Shown here one piece after another: positions 15,213 to 22,535 of a stretch of 22,535 bases of DNA (position 1 is its first letter; every line of letters starts with the position of its first letter). The translations under genes and the position numbers were made by a program. The DNA comes from JBLNCE01 sp050260415. Its GTDB lineage: Bacteria; Bacillota; UBA4882; JAAYXC01. The notes under the pieces were generated by a model. That model did no database searches. It had not been told where the DNA came from and saw only the letters and a program-made list of their open reading frames with translations. The stretch is taken from NCBI GenBank assembly GCA_050260415.1, contig JBLNCE010000027.1, positions 1-22,535 on the forward strand. Direction: 5' to 3'.

Positions 15213-18005
15213 ATGGTAAAGAGGGTAAAACTGCTTTTCGTCGTCTTGCTCATCACCGGCATGTTATTGCCGTACGGTTTACACGGGGGCTATGCGGCCG
15301 GTCAGGACAAGACGGTGAGCTTCGATTTTCGCGGGGCTGAGATAGACCACGTTTTACAGTTCCTGAGCGCGGCCTCCGGAATGACCGTCGTGAAGGATCC
15401 GGCCGTGACGGGGCCGGTGACGGTCATCTCCCAGACGAAGATCACGATTGAGCAAGCGATCGCCCTCTTGCGCTCCGTGCTCGAGGTCAAGGGTTTCACG
15501 ATCCTCGTCACGCCCGGCTTGCTCAAAGTATTATCGGTTGAGGCGGCCAAGCGGGAAAGCCAGGTCGTATCGGCCGACGAAGTTTCCGCGGACGACGGCG
15601 TGATCACGGTAATCTTGCCGCTCTCCAGGCTGCGTGCCGTGGAAGTGCAGAAAGAACTCGCGGCGCTCTTTGCCGGCGCAGGTTCCGGTCTGCTTGCGGA
15701 GGCGCAGACAAATACGCTGATCATTACAGATACGGCTTCGCACGTGATGTTTGTGGTCGATCTCGTTAAGAACCTCGAGAGCTACCTGGGCAGAACTGGG
15801 AACGGACCGGGGCTCCAGGCGGGTTTGGAGGCGATGGCCAAAGAGGCGGCCAAGTCATCGGCGCGGAACGTCCTGATCAAAGTCGTACCCCTCTTCCATG
15901 CCGACGCTCCCACCCTGGCGCGGGAACTCGCCCAGATCCTCTACACCCCCGCCGGCCAGGCCACCCAGGTCAATCCCAACCTGAATTCGCTCTTGAGCCT
16001 TGTGGCGGCACGCAGAAAAGATGGCGCCTCCGGGCAGGACGTTGAAAAGGCGCTTACGAGGCTCGGCCAAGCATTGGCCCAGGGGGCAGCGCCGGCCCAA
16101 GCGCAGGCGGGCGCGGTGGTGCCAAACAAGGTCGTGGCGGATACCCGCACCAATTCATTGATCGTCACCGGCGCGCCCGAGGTGGTTTCGAGCCTTGAAG
16201 CTCTGGCCAGAACGCTTGATGAGGCGGAAGAAACCGGGGCGGCGGACTTCGTCACCTTCGTGCATAAGCTGCAATTCGCCGATGCCAACGCGATGGCCAA
16301 TCTATTGAACCAGATCACGGCGGGGTTCGCCAAGCGCGCGCCCCAGGCCGCCCGCGCCCAGAAGGCGGCCGGCGGCGGTTCCGGCGCGCCGGCGTCGAGT
16401 CAAGAGGCCGGCGGCGGTTCCCAGGCCGGACGACTCTACGCCGACCTTTCCACGCAGGTGGTCTGGGTCGTGCCTGATCCCAACACCAACGCGCTGATCG
16501 TAACCGTCTCGCGGCCCATGGTCGACGCGATCAAAGAAGTCGTGGCCGAATTGGACCAGGCTCCGCCCACCGGCGTCCAGGTCTCATATGTATATCAACT
16601 CAAGCACGCCAAGGCCGCCGACCTGGCGAAGTCGCTTACGCAGTTCTTTTCCTCGGGGAATGCCGGCGTGCAACTGCCCGCATCGTTGGTCCAGGGCATC
16701 AAGTCATCAGCCCAGATGCAGGAGTTTGTCCGCGCGCAACAGCAACTGCTACGCGCCACGACCTCCAAATCGGCGGGCGCGGGCATAAGGATCGTGGCCG
16801 AGCCCAACACCAATTCGCTCCTCATCGCCGCCCCCTCGGATTCGCTGGAGGGCGTCAAGGAAATCGTCGCGCAGCTCGATCAGGAAGTTCCCAGCTCCGA
16901 ACAGGCGGCGGTGACGGTCTATCGGCTCCAGAACGCCAAGGCCACCGAGCTCGCGAACTTGCTCAACGACTTGTTCATGGGCGCCAGTCAACAGGGAACG
17001 AAGAGGGTGACGCAGACAAAAAACGCTTCGGGTAACCAGGGCACCGCGAAAACAAAGACCGCGCAAACGGCCGACCCGGAACAGGCCCGACAGCAGGCGG
17101 CGGCCACCTACCAGCAACGGACGGGCGCGCAGTTCGCCCTGGGTACGGCGCTCGGTGAAGAGGTCAGGTTCGTGCCCGATCTGCCGACGAATTCCCTCCT
17201 GATAATCGCGCCGCCAAAGCTCCTTGAGATGATCCGGGGCATGGTCGGCCAGCTCGACGTCATGCCCGCGCAGGTCCTGATCGAAGCGACGGTGGTGGAG
17301 GTGGCTCTGGATAAAGGGAGCGAGTTCGGCATCAACTGGTCGCCGGGGTCCGGCGGCGGCGGGACGAATAGCGGTTCCGTTTCACTAGGCGCGATTGCCG
17401 GTGCGTTAGGCCTCAAGTACAACCTCATAGCCGGCGATTGGCGCATTACCGTGCAAGCCCTGGCTGATTCGGGGAAGCTGAACGTCCTTTCCAATCCAAA
17501 AGTCATGGCGGCCAATAACAGCCCGGCGGTGATCAACATCGGGGAACAGGTGCCTTATCTCCAATCTACGCGCGAGGACGCCGCCGGGGTAGTGCAGAAA
17601 TACTACGGTTATAAGAACGTCGGCATCGCTCTGGAGGTTACGCCCAGGATAGGCGAATCAGGCAGTGTTTTTCTCGACCTTTTCCAGACGACCAGCAATC
17701 TGGTGCCGGGTACCGGCCAGAACGAAGCGCCGACGATCGCGACCCGCGATACGACCACGACGATTATCGTCAAGGATGGACAGACGCTGGTAATCGGGGG
17801 GCTGATTCGGGACAACACTTCCGTCACCACGCGCAAGGTGCCGATTCTGGGGGATCTCTTCTTGCTCGGCGCCCTCTTCAGGCACACGACGACCAATCAC
17901 CAGAAGACCGAACTCATGATCTTCATTACGCCGAGGATCGTGCGCTCGCCGGAGGAGGCAAACCAGCTCACCGCCGCGGTAAAGGAGAGTACAACCGCAC
18001 CATAG
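15213..18005 (+). CDS. gspD: Type II secretion secretin GspD with extended periplasmic region
   Basis: This 930-residue protein should form the outer-membrane exit channel. A signal peptide covers 1-29 (ending GGYAA, no lipobox). N0 lies at ~33-112 (VSFDFRGAEIDHVLQFL). Five N1-like modules follow, starting near 130, 219, 346, 455 and 565; the last four carry the PNTN/TRTN-SLIV type strand, and most end in a LD-containing helix. The secretin domain spans ~690-905, with VLSNPKVMAANNSPAVINIGEQVPY, the DGQTLVIGGLI strand, VPILGDLFLLGALFR and MIFITPRIV. Linkers at ~380-410 and ~595-640 are rich in Ala, Gln and Gly. Typical GspD has N0 plus three modules in 650-750 residues. ATG 15213 follows GGAGG (15200-15204) at 8 bases, better than the ATG at 15189. 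The 182-base gap after gspM shows no clear promoter. The C-terminus has no obvious S-domain for a pilotin. Confidence 0.95.
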   Translation: MVKRVKLLFVVLLITGMLLPYGLHGGYAAGQDKTVSFDFRGAEIDHVLQFLSAASGMTVVKDPAVTGPVTVISQTKITIEQAIALLRSVLEVKGFTILVTPGLLKVLSVEAAKRESQVVSADEVSADDGVITVILPLSRLRAVEVQKELAALFAGAGSGLLAEAQTNTLIITDTASHVMFVVDLVKNLESYLGRTGNGPGLQAGLEAMAKEAAKSSARNVLIKVVPLFHADAPTLARELAQILYTPAGQATQVNPNLNSLLSLVAARRKDGASGQDVEKALTRLGQALAQGAAPAQAQAGAVVPNKVVADTRTNSLIVTGAPEVVSSLEALARTLDEAEETGAADFVTFVHKLQFADANAMANLLNQITAGFAKRAPQAARAQKAAGGGSGAPASSQEAGGGSQAGRLYADLSTQVVWVVPDPNTNALIVTVSRPMVDAIKEVVAELDQAPPTGVQVSYVYQLKHAKAADLAKSLTQFFSSGNAGVQLPASLVQGIKSSAQMQEFVRAQQQLLRATTSKSAGAGIRIVAEPNTNSLLIAAPSDSLEGVKEIVAQLDQEVPSSEQAAVTVYRLQNAKATELANLLNDLFMGASQQGTKRVTQTKNASGNQGTAKTKTAQTADPEQARQQAAATYQQRTGAQFALGTALGEEVRFVPDLPTNSLLIIAPPKLLEMIRGMVGQLDVMPAQVLIEATVVEVALDKGSEFGINWSPGSGGGGTNSGSVSLGAIAGALGLKYNLIAGDWRITVQALADSGKLNVLSNPKVMAANNSPAVINIGEQVPYLQSTREDAAGVVQKYYGYKNVGIALEVTPRIGESGSVFLDLFQTTSNLVPGTGQNEAPTIATRDTTTTIIVKDGQTLVIGGLIRDNTSVTTRKVPILGDLFLLGALFRHTTTNHQKTELMIFITPRIVRSPEEANQLTAAVKESTTAP

Positions 18006-18074
18006 GCACGAGTACCCGGTCATGGCGCTTAGGGTTCTTGTGCGCGCAGGATCTTGGTGCCGGGCACCCCATCC

Positions 18075-18413
18075 TCATGCTCCGGCCGCCAGGAGAGGGA
18101 TTCCCGGTCTGTCGCCGAGGCTCAGGCGGCTCAGACGCTGGTGCGCTTGGCAATCGCAGTCCGGGTTATGAGGATCGGGGCAACACGCCCAGATGAGGTG
18201 CATCTCCGTCCAGAACCGTTTCTCCACGATGTAGCCCAGTTGCTCGGGCATCGCTCCCGCGGAGGATTCACCGCCGAGACCCAGGACGTGCAGGCCGCAA
18301 TGGTCGCAGAACATGAGCTGCAGCACGTCCACACCCCGGGCCCGGCTGGAGCAATGGAATCGTCCCACCGCCGTCAGTTGCGCCTTTCTGCAATATGGGC
18401 AAAAAAAGGCCAT
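18075..18413 (-). CDS. Small cysteine-rich zinc-ribbon protein of unknown function
   Basis: This 112-residue soluble protein has a CPYC (5-8) and a CDHCG (36-39) that together make a classical zinc ribbon. A second cysteine cluster, CCPDPHNPDCDCQAH (77-91), follows an amphipathic segment with VEKRFWTEMHLI. The last 20 residues look disordered. I do not recognise a named family; the second cluster may bind another metal ion. ATG 18413 is chosen because GGAGG lies 10 bases upstream; ATG 18434, in the same frame, is possible. It converges on gspD with a 69-base gap and is divergent from the receiver gene. The cysteine spacing is too regular for chance, which supports coding. A role in nucleic-acid binding or protein contact is possible but unproven. 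Confidence 0.65.
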   Translation of the reverse strand: MAFFCPYCRKAQLTAVGRFHCSSRARGVDVLQLMFCDHCGLHVLGLGGESSAGAMPEQLGYIVEKRFWTEMHLIWACCPDPHNPDCDCQAHQRLSRLSLGDRPGIPLLAAGA

Positions 18414-18703
18414 CCCAGGTTCGCCTCCATGCATGATTCCTTTATACCACCATTTGATGATGGCGTTGGGCAATATCTTGTTCTTCGCCGCAGTATTACT
18501 ATCGTCTTCCCATATGGAGTTGGTTGAAGGCCATGATGAGCCATGAGGGGGCATGCCGCTCTGTAGGGGCCGGGAAACCGCCGCGGGTTCCCTCAATCGA
18601 CCGATTTGCTGCTGCCGGTTGTCACCGCCGCGAGCAGGAGAAATCCTTCTGGCTGGCGAATAAACAAACTGGCATTTGCCGGCTTGCCAAGGGGGGGGGA
18701 TGT

Positions 18704-19060
18704 ATGGCCAAGGTGCTGGTAGTCGATGATTCCCCTTTGGTCAGGGTCATTCTCTGTGATTTCTTGCGAGACCTTGGCCATGAAGCCATCTCCGCCGGCA
18801 CGGCCGATGAGGCGATATCGCTGTGCGGCGCGCACCATCCTGACCTCGTGATCAAGGACCTCGTCATGGAAGATACGGACCCATGCGCGCTCATGGATGA
18901 TCTGCGCCGGATCATCCCCGGTCTCCCGATCGTAATCTGCTCGACGATGGGGCGCCGGCAGGAAATCTGCGCGGCTATACGGGCCGGGGCGACCGATTTC
19001 CTGGTCAAGCCCTTCGGGCGCGACGATGTGTCCAGCCTTATGCAACACTATACCACCTGA
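18704..19060 (+). CDS. Single-domain CheY-like response regulator
   Basis: This 118-residue receiver domain has no output domain. The acid pocket D8 and D9, phosphoacceptor D52 (LVIKDLVME), switch residues S80/T81 (VICSTMG) and K102 (FLVKPFG) are all present, so phosphorylation is likely. It would act by protein contact, as CheY or Spo0F do. GGGGGGGGGA lies directly before it at 18691-18700 and ATG 18704 begins the family sequence MAKVLVVDDSPLVR. No histidine kinase, chemotaxis or sporulation partner is adjacent, so its input and target are unknown. The 290 bases between it and the zinc-ribbon gene hold no other gene that I can support. Confidence 0.92.
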   Translation: MAKVLVVDDSPLVRVILCDFLRDLGHEAISAGTADEAISLCGAHHPDLVIKDLVMEDTDPCALMDDLRRIIPGLPIVICSTMGRRQEICAAIRAGATDFLVKPFGRDDVSSLMQHYTT

Positions 19061-19146
19061 TGACGCTTTGAACGCAAGCCGCCGTCCGGTATGAGCAAGA
19101 CGTCATGCCGGCACGTCTGACGCGGCTCTAGGCACGGCCTCATGCA

Positions 19147-19178
19147 CAAGGGTTTTCCCGGTGAAGCCCTTGCTTTTC
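19147..19178 (+). terminator. Weak intrinsic terminator between the receiver gene and argJ
   Basis: CAAGGG (19147-19152) pairs with CCCTTG (19167-19172) around a 14-base loop and is followed by CTTTTC. The T-run is short. It lies 87 bases after the receiver stop and its second arm contains the -35 element of the arg promoter, so termination and initiation signals are stacked. Confidence 0.45.
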
Positions 19179-19198
19179 TATGGGCATTCATGTATAAT
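19170..19198 (+). promoter_or_regulatory. Sigma70-type promoter of the arg operon
   Basis: TTGCTT (19170-19175), a 17-base spacer and a perfect TATAAT (19193-19198) form a good housekeeping promoter 74 bases before the argJ ATG. The -10 box lies inside an ARG-box-like palindrome. Confidence 0.7.
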
Positions 19199-19209
19199 TA
19201 TACCCATGG
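19186..19209. promoter_or_regulatory. Putative ARG box (ArgR/AhrC operator)
   Basis: The segment ATTCATGTATAATTATACCC contains the 12-bp perfect palindrome GTATAATTATAC (19192-19203) covering the -10 box. It resembles the TGAATAWTTATTCA-type operators of ArgR/AhrC, with the halves reading TGTATAA and TTATACC. Binding there would block RNA polymerase when arginine is plentiful. Position before an arg operon supports the call. No clear second box was found, although ArgR sites often come in pairs. Confidence 0.5.
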
Positions 19210-19271
19210 TAGACATTATTATGCGTACGCGTACTGGTTGGCAATAAGGCAGATCAATACGGAGGCCGGAT

Positions 19272-20471
19272 ATGACGTGGATTGAGGGCGGAGTTACGGC
19301 TCCGCAAGGATTTCTCGCCAGCGGCGTGGCGTGCGGGATCAAGAAGAACGGCCTGCCCGATCTGGCGCTGCTCGTCTCGCTGGTGCCGGCCGTCTCGGCT
19401 GGGGTCTTCACGACGAACCGCGTCAAAGGCCATTCCCTCTTGTGGTCGCAGGCACGCGTCGGCCATGCGGTGCGGGCGGTCTTGGCCAACAGCGGCAATG
19501 CCAACTGCTGTCTGGGGGCGGCGGGGGAGGCGACAACACGGGCGATCGCGGCCGATGCCGCCCGCGTGCTGGGGATCGAACCGGAAGAGCTTCTTCTGGC
19601 CTCGACGGGCGTGATCGGCCAGGCCATGAAGGAGGAGGCCGTAGCGCGGGGCGTGCGCATCGCCGCAGGGACGTTGGCTCCAGACGGCGGCGGCGCGGCC
19701 GCCAGAGCAATCATGACGACGGACACCCGCCCCAAGGAGGCCGCGGTCACCATGGTCCTGGGCGGCCGGGAGATCAGGATCGGCGGCATGGCCAAGGGCT
19801 CGGGCATGATTCATCCCAACATGGCCACCCTGCTGGGCTTCATCACGACGGACGCCCCGATCGGCCCGGCCGGGCTCCAGTCGGCACTCCACCGTGCGGT
19901 GGAGGTTTCTTTCAATTCGATCACCGTTGACGGCGACACATCTCCTTGTGATGCGATCCTCTTCCTGGCCAACGGCCGGGCCGGCGGAGAAGAATTACGG
20001 ACGGATACGGCCGATTTTGAACGCTTCTGCGCAGCCGTCCGCGAGGTGGCCGTGGCGCTGGCAAAGATGGTGGTCAGGGACGGGGAAGGCGCGACCAAGT
20101 TCCTGACCATCACGGTCCGCGGCGCGCGTTCCGCGGCTGAAGCCCGTCTCGTCGGCCGAAGTATCGGTGCCTCATCCTTGGTCAAGACGGCCTTTTTTGG
20201 CGCGGACGCCAACTGGGGCCGCATTATCTCCGCGGCGGGCAACGCCGGTGTGCCGGTCGACCCGGCGCGGGTCGCCATCGCGCTCGGCGGCATTACCGTC
20301 TGCCGGAATGGAGCTTGGGCGCCTTTTTCCGAAGAGGAGGCCTTGGGTGTGCTGAAGGCCGGCGAAATACTGGTCGAGGTGGACCTGGGCCTGGGCGGGT
20401 TCGAAGCCACGGTCTGGTCGACGGATCTGAGTTACGACTACGTGAAGATCAACGGGAGTTACCGATCCTAG
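19272..20471 (+). CDS. argJ: Glutamate N-acetyltransferase / ornithine acetyltransferase ArgJ
   Basis: This 399-residue cytoplasmic enzyme moves the acetyl group from N-acetylornithine to glutamate, recycling it in arginine synthesis. Some members also use acetyl-CoA; which type this is cannot be read here. The protein is made as one chain that cleaves itself before the nucleophilic Thr. The site is visible as GMAKGSGMIHPNMATLLGF, with Thr186. Other family motifs are GVFTTNRVKG, LANSGNANC, ASTGVIGQ for the oxyanion region, TVDGDTSPCD, GEGATKF and GADANWGRI. Length is normal. GGAGG at 19261-19265 sets ATG 19272. It is the first gene of the operon, downstream of the promoter and ARG-box candidate. 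Confidence 0.97.
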   Translation: MTWIEGGVTAPQGFLASGVACGIKKNGLPDLALLVSLVPAVSAGVFTTNRVKGHSLLWSQARVGHAVRAVLANSGNANCCLGAAGEATTRAIAADAARVLGIEPEELLLASTGVIGQAMKEEAVARGVRIAAGTLAPDGGGAAARAIMTTDTRPKEAAVTMVLGGREIRIGGMAKGSGMIHPNMATLLGFITTDAPIGPAGLQSALHRAVEVSFNSITVDGDTSPCDAILFLANGRAGGEELRTDTADFERFCAAVREVAVALAKMVVRDGEGATKFLTITVRGARSAAEARLVGRSIGASSLVKTAFFGADANWGRIISAAGNAGVPVDPARVAIALGGITVCRNGAWAPFSEEEALGVLKAGEILVEVDLGLGGFEATVWSTDLSYDYVKINGSYRS

Positions 20472-20494
20472 AGATAACATACGGCGAAAAGGCC

Positions 20495-20600
20495 GCCATC
20501 AGGGTCGAAACCGGAATCGGAATCGAATGGATTTCCAAGGGTTTCAAGTTCAGGAATTGCGATTCCGACAGCGATACCGATACCGACCCCGAGAGTAAAC
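20495..20600. repeat. Degenerate hexanucleotide repeat block between argJ and argC
   Basis: Left units read CGGAAT, CGGAAT, CGAATG; right units read CGATTC, CGACAG, CGATAC, CGATAC, CGACCC. The two halves are partly inverted copies (GGAATCG and CGATTCC). The block fills most of the 187-base space between argJ and argC. It resembles CGATAC/CGATTC-type intergenic repeats that I recall from other environmental bacterial genomes. No open frame of note crosses it. Confidence 0.5.
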
Positions 20601-20658
20601 GAGAATAGCGTAGACTGAGGGTTGGTCCAGATTCTCGAGACCGCTATTGGAGGGTCAT

Positions 20659-21612
20659 ATGCAATTCAAAGTCTTTGTCGACGGCCAGGCGGGGACGACC
20701 GGCCTGAAAATTCACCAGCGGCTCGCGCGCCGTTCAGATCTGGATCTGCTGAGAATCGAGGATGAAAAGCGGAAGGACCTCGAAACGCGGCGCGCTCTTC
20801 TCAACGAGGCCGACGTGGTCTTTCTCTGTCTGCCCGACGCCGCCGCCGTGGAATCCGTATCGTTGATCGAGAACGCGAATACCCGCGTCATCGATGCCAG
20901 CACGGCGCACCGCGTCGATCCGGATTGGACTTATGGATTGCCGGAACTGGGCGCCGGGCGGAAGAGGGAAATCGCGAACGCCAAGCGGGTCTCGGTGCCG
21001 GGGTGTCACGCCACCGGGTTTATCCTGTTGCTTTACCCCCTGGTTAAGGCAGGCATCGTCCCGCGTGACTACCCGGTCTGCTGTCATTCCATCACCGGGT
21101 ATAGCGGCGGGGGCAAACCGCTCATCGAACGGTACAGGACCGCCGAAGAATCGGGCAAAGCTTACGTAAGTCCGCGCCACTACGCGCTGGGGCTCAACCA
21201 TAAGCACCTGCCGGAGATGCAACAACTAACCGGACTTGTCCATCCACCCCTATTCACGCCCATCGTGGGAAATTTCTACCAAGGTATGGTCGTGGCGATC
21301 CCCTTGTGCAGGCGCTTGTTAAGCAAGACGCCGACGGCAAAAGACATCCACGCCGTCCTGGCTTCGTTCTATGCGAATCAGCGCTTTGTCACGGTCATCC
21401 CGTATGAATCCGAAGCTTACCTTGAGGCAGGCTATCTGGACGCGATGGCGTGCAACGATTCAAACCGCGCGGAGCTTTTCGTATTCGGGCGCGACGATCA
21501 GATCCTCCTCCTCGCCAGATTCGATAATCTCGGGAAAGGATCCTCGGGCGCGGCGGTGCAATGCATGAACATTATGTTGGGCCTGGATGAGGGCATCGGC
21601 CTGGCCCAATAA
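20659..21612 (+). CDS. argC: N-acetyl-gamma-glutamyl-phosphate reductase, type 2 (short form)
   Basis: This 317-residue enzyme reduces N-acetylglutamyl phosphate to the semialdehyde with NADPH, the third step of arginine synthesis. The N-terminal Rossmann motif FVDGQAGTTGLKIHQRL and the short length mark the uncommon type 2 AGPR family rather than the usual ~345-residue ArgC. The nucleophile is Cys116 in SVPGCHATGF; other motifs are VIDASTAHRVDPDWTYGLPEL, SITGYSGGGK and the H-rich LGLNHKHLPEM. GGAGGG (20649-20654) lies 4 bases before ATG 20659; the in-frame TTG at 20647 overlaps that site and is rejected. argB follows after 24 bases. Confidence 0.95.
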   Translation: MQFKVFVDGQAGTTGLKIHQRLARRSDLDLLRIEDEKRKDLETRRALLNEADVVFLCLPDAAAVESVSLIENANTRVIDASTAHRVDPDWTYGLPELGAGRKREIANAKRVSVPGCHATGFILLLYPLVKAGIVPRDYPVCCHSITGYSGGGKPLIERYRTAEESGKAYVSPRHYALGLNHKHLPEMQQLTGLVHPPLFTPIVGNFYQGMVVAIPLCRRLLSKTPTAKDIHAVLASFYANQRFVTVIPYESEAYLEAGYLDAMACNDSNRAELFVFGRDDQILLLARFDNLGKGSSGAAVQCMNIMLGLDEGIGLAQ

Positions 21613-21636
21613 GCAATGGAAGGAAGCAAGGTCAAG

Positions 21637-22515
21637 ATGAACAGCGTCACCGATAAGGCCGGGATCCTGATTGAGGCGCTACCCTACATACGCACGTTCT
21701 ACGGCAAAACATTCGTGATCAAATACGGCGGGCACGCGATGGAGTCCGCCGCACTCAAGAAGGCCGTGATCCTCGACATCATCCTCCTGCGCTACATCGG
21801 GGTACGCCCGGTGGTGGTGCACGGGGGCGGACCGGAGATCTCCGCCATGTTGCGCAGGATTGGCAAGGCGAGCGAGTTCGTCCAGGGCCTGCGCGTGACC
21901 GATGCCGAGACGATGGCGATCGCCCAGATGGTGCTGGTGGGTAAGATCAACCACGACCTGGTCGCGGAGATCAATTGCCTGGGAGGAAAGGCCGTCGGCT
22001 TGTCAGGCAAGGACGGCAACCTGATCGTGGCCCGCAAGATGAAGCCGCTCGCCGGCGAGGCCGGCCACGAGGTCGACTTGGGGTTCGTGGGCGAGATCGA
22101 CGCCGTCAACCCGGAGTTGTTGGTCAGCCTGGCGGATCAAGGTTACATCCCGGTCGTCGCCCCGGTGGCGGTGGGGGCGAACGGGGAGAGCTACAACGTG
22201 AACGCGGACTCGGTCGCGGGGGCGATTGCCGCCGCCATCCACGCCGAGAAGTTGATCATGGTGACGGATGTGGAGGGAATCTTAGCGGATCCCCGCGATA
22301 CGGGCAGCCTCATCTCCGCGCTGAGTGTGGAGAGAGCCGCCGAGATGATCGAGGATGGGCAGATCGACGGCGGCATGATCCCAAAGGTCGAAGCCTGCGC
22401 ACAGGCCCTGCGCCGCGGCGTCGGCCGGACCCATATCATCGACGGGCGTCAACTGCACTCCCTCTTGCTCGAGATCTTCACCGATCGCGGCATTGGGACG
22501 ATGGTGGTGGAGTAG
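21637..22515 (+). CDS. argB: Acetylglutamate kinase ArgB
   Basis: This 292-residue amino-acid kinase phosphorylates N-acetylglutamate, the second step of the pathway. Motifs are VIKYGGHAM with the phosphate-binding Lys, VVHGGGPEI, LSGKDGNL, GFVGEIDAVNPELL, NVNADSVAGAIAAA, MVTDVEGILAD and GGMIPKVEAC. The N-terminal helix before the core (DKAGILIEALPYIRTFYGK) is the mark of the hexameric, arginine-inhibited class, which fits an ArgJ cyclic pathway. ATG 21637 is chosen with AAGG 5 bases upstream and a purine-rich GGAAGGAAG further up; ATG 21616 would add seven residues and has no ribosome site. The last 20 bases of the window are GGGG-rich and could be the ribosome site of the next gene, often argD. 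Confidence 0.97.
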   Translation: MNSVTDKAGILIEALPYIRTFYGKTFVIKYGGHAMESAALKKAVILDIILLRYIGVRPVVVHGGGPEISAMLRRIGKASEFVQGLRVTDAETMAIAQMVLVGKINHDLVAEINCLGGKAVGLSGKDGNLIVARKMKPLAGEAGHEVDLGFVGEIDAVNPELLVSLADQGYIPVVAPVAVGANGESYNVNADSVAGAIAAAIHAEKLIMVTDVEGILADPRDTGSLISALSVERAAEMIEDGQIDGGMIPKVEACAQALRRGVGRTHIIDGRQLHSLLLEIFTDRGIGTMVVE

Positions 22516-22535
22516 CGGGGGGCCGGGGTGAAGGG

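Overview
The window is GC-rich bacterial DNA with dense, mostly plus-strand coding and strong GGAGG-type ribosome sites. A complete type II secretion (T2SS) gene set with an outer-membrane secretin implies a diderm (two-membrane) bacterium. Feature content alone does not fix the phylum. A GC-rich Desulfobacterota-like or diderm Bacillota-like anaerobe is a guess from general character. There are no rRNA or tRNA genes and no CRISPR array or complete insertion sequence that I can see.

Region 1 (1-5821) is a mixed zone with unusual gene damage. It holds an AI-2E-type permease that loses its C-terminal third in unrelated sequence. An alpha/alpha-barrel (squalene-cyclase-like) protein diverges from it, with start codons that overlap. 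A pabA/pabC remnant carries frameshifts, a stop and two internal deletions. An intact exported 5'-nucleotidase-type metallophosphatase lies on the minus strand. A short-chain dehydrogenase has its N-terminus in another frame and apparently from another SDR class. The 4490-5016 gap holds a MITE-like inverted-repeat element and two hairpins.

Region 2 (5954-18005) is one long T2SS operon: gspE, F, G, H, I, J, K, L, M, D. From G to K, and from L to M, the genes overlap at start and stop codons. Three features depart from the textbook system. GspM carries a C-terminal domain resembling the GspC homology region or PilP. GspD has N0 plus about five N1-like periplasmic modules instead of three. GspK has no Gly at the pseudopilin cleavage site. 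No separate gspC, gspO (prepilin peptidase) or pilotin gene is in the window.

Region 3 (18006-19271) has a small cysteine-rich zinc-ribbon protein on the minus strand and a stand-alone CheY-like receiver protein on the plus strand. A hairpin, a sigma70-type promoter and an ARG-box-like palindrome follow.

Region 4 (19272-22535) is an arginine biosynthesis operon, argJ-argC-argB. ArgJ recycles the acetyl group, ArgB phosphorylates N-acetylglutamate and ArgC reduces the acyl phosphate. ArgC is the uncommon short (type 2) form. A block of degenerate hexamer repeats separates argJ from argC. The operon probably continues past the right edge.

I found no wholly unknown multi-gene system. The most unusual items are the composite GspM/GspC-like protein with the extended secretin, and the run of deletion or fusion remnants on the left.
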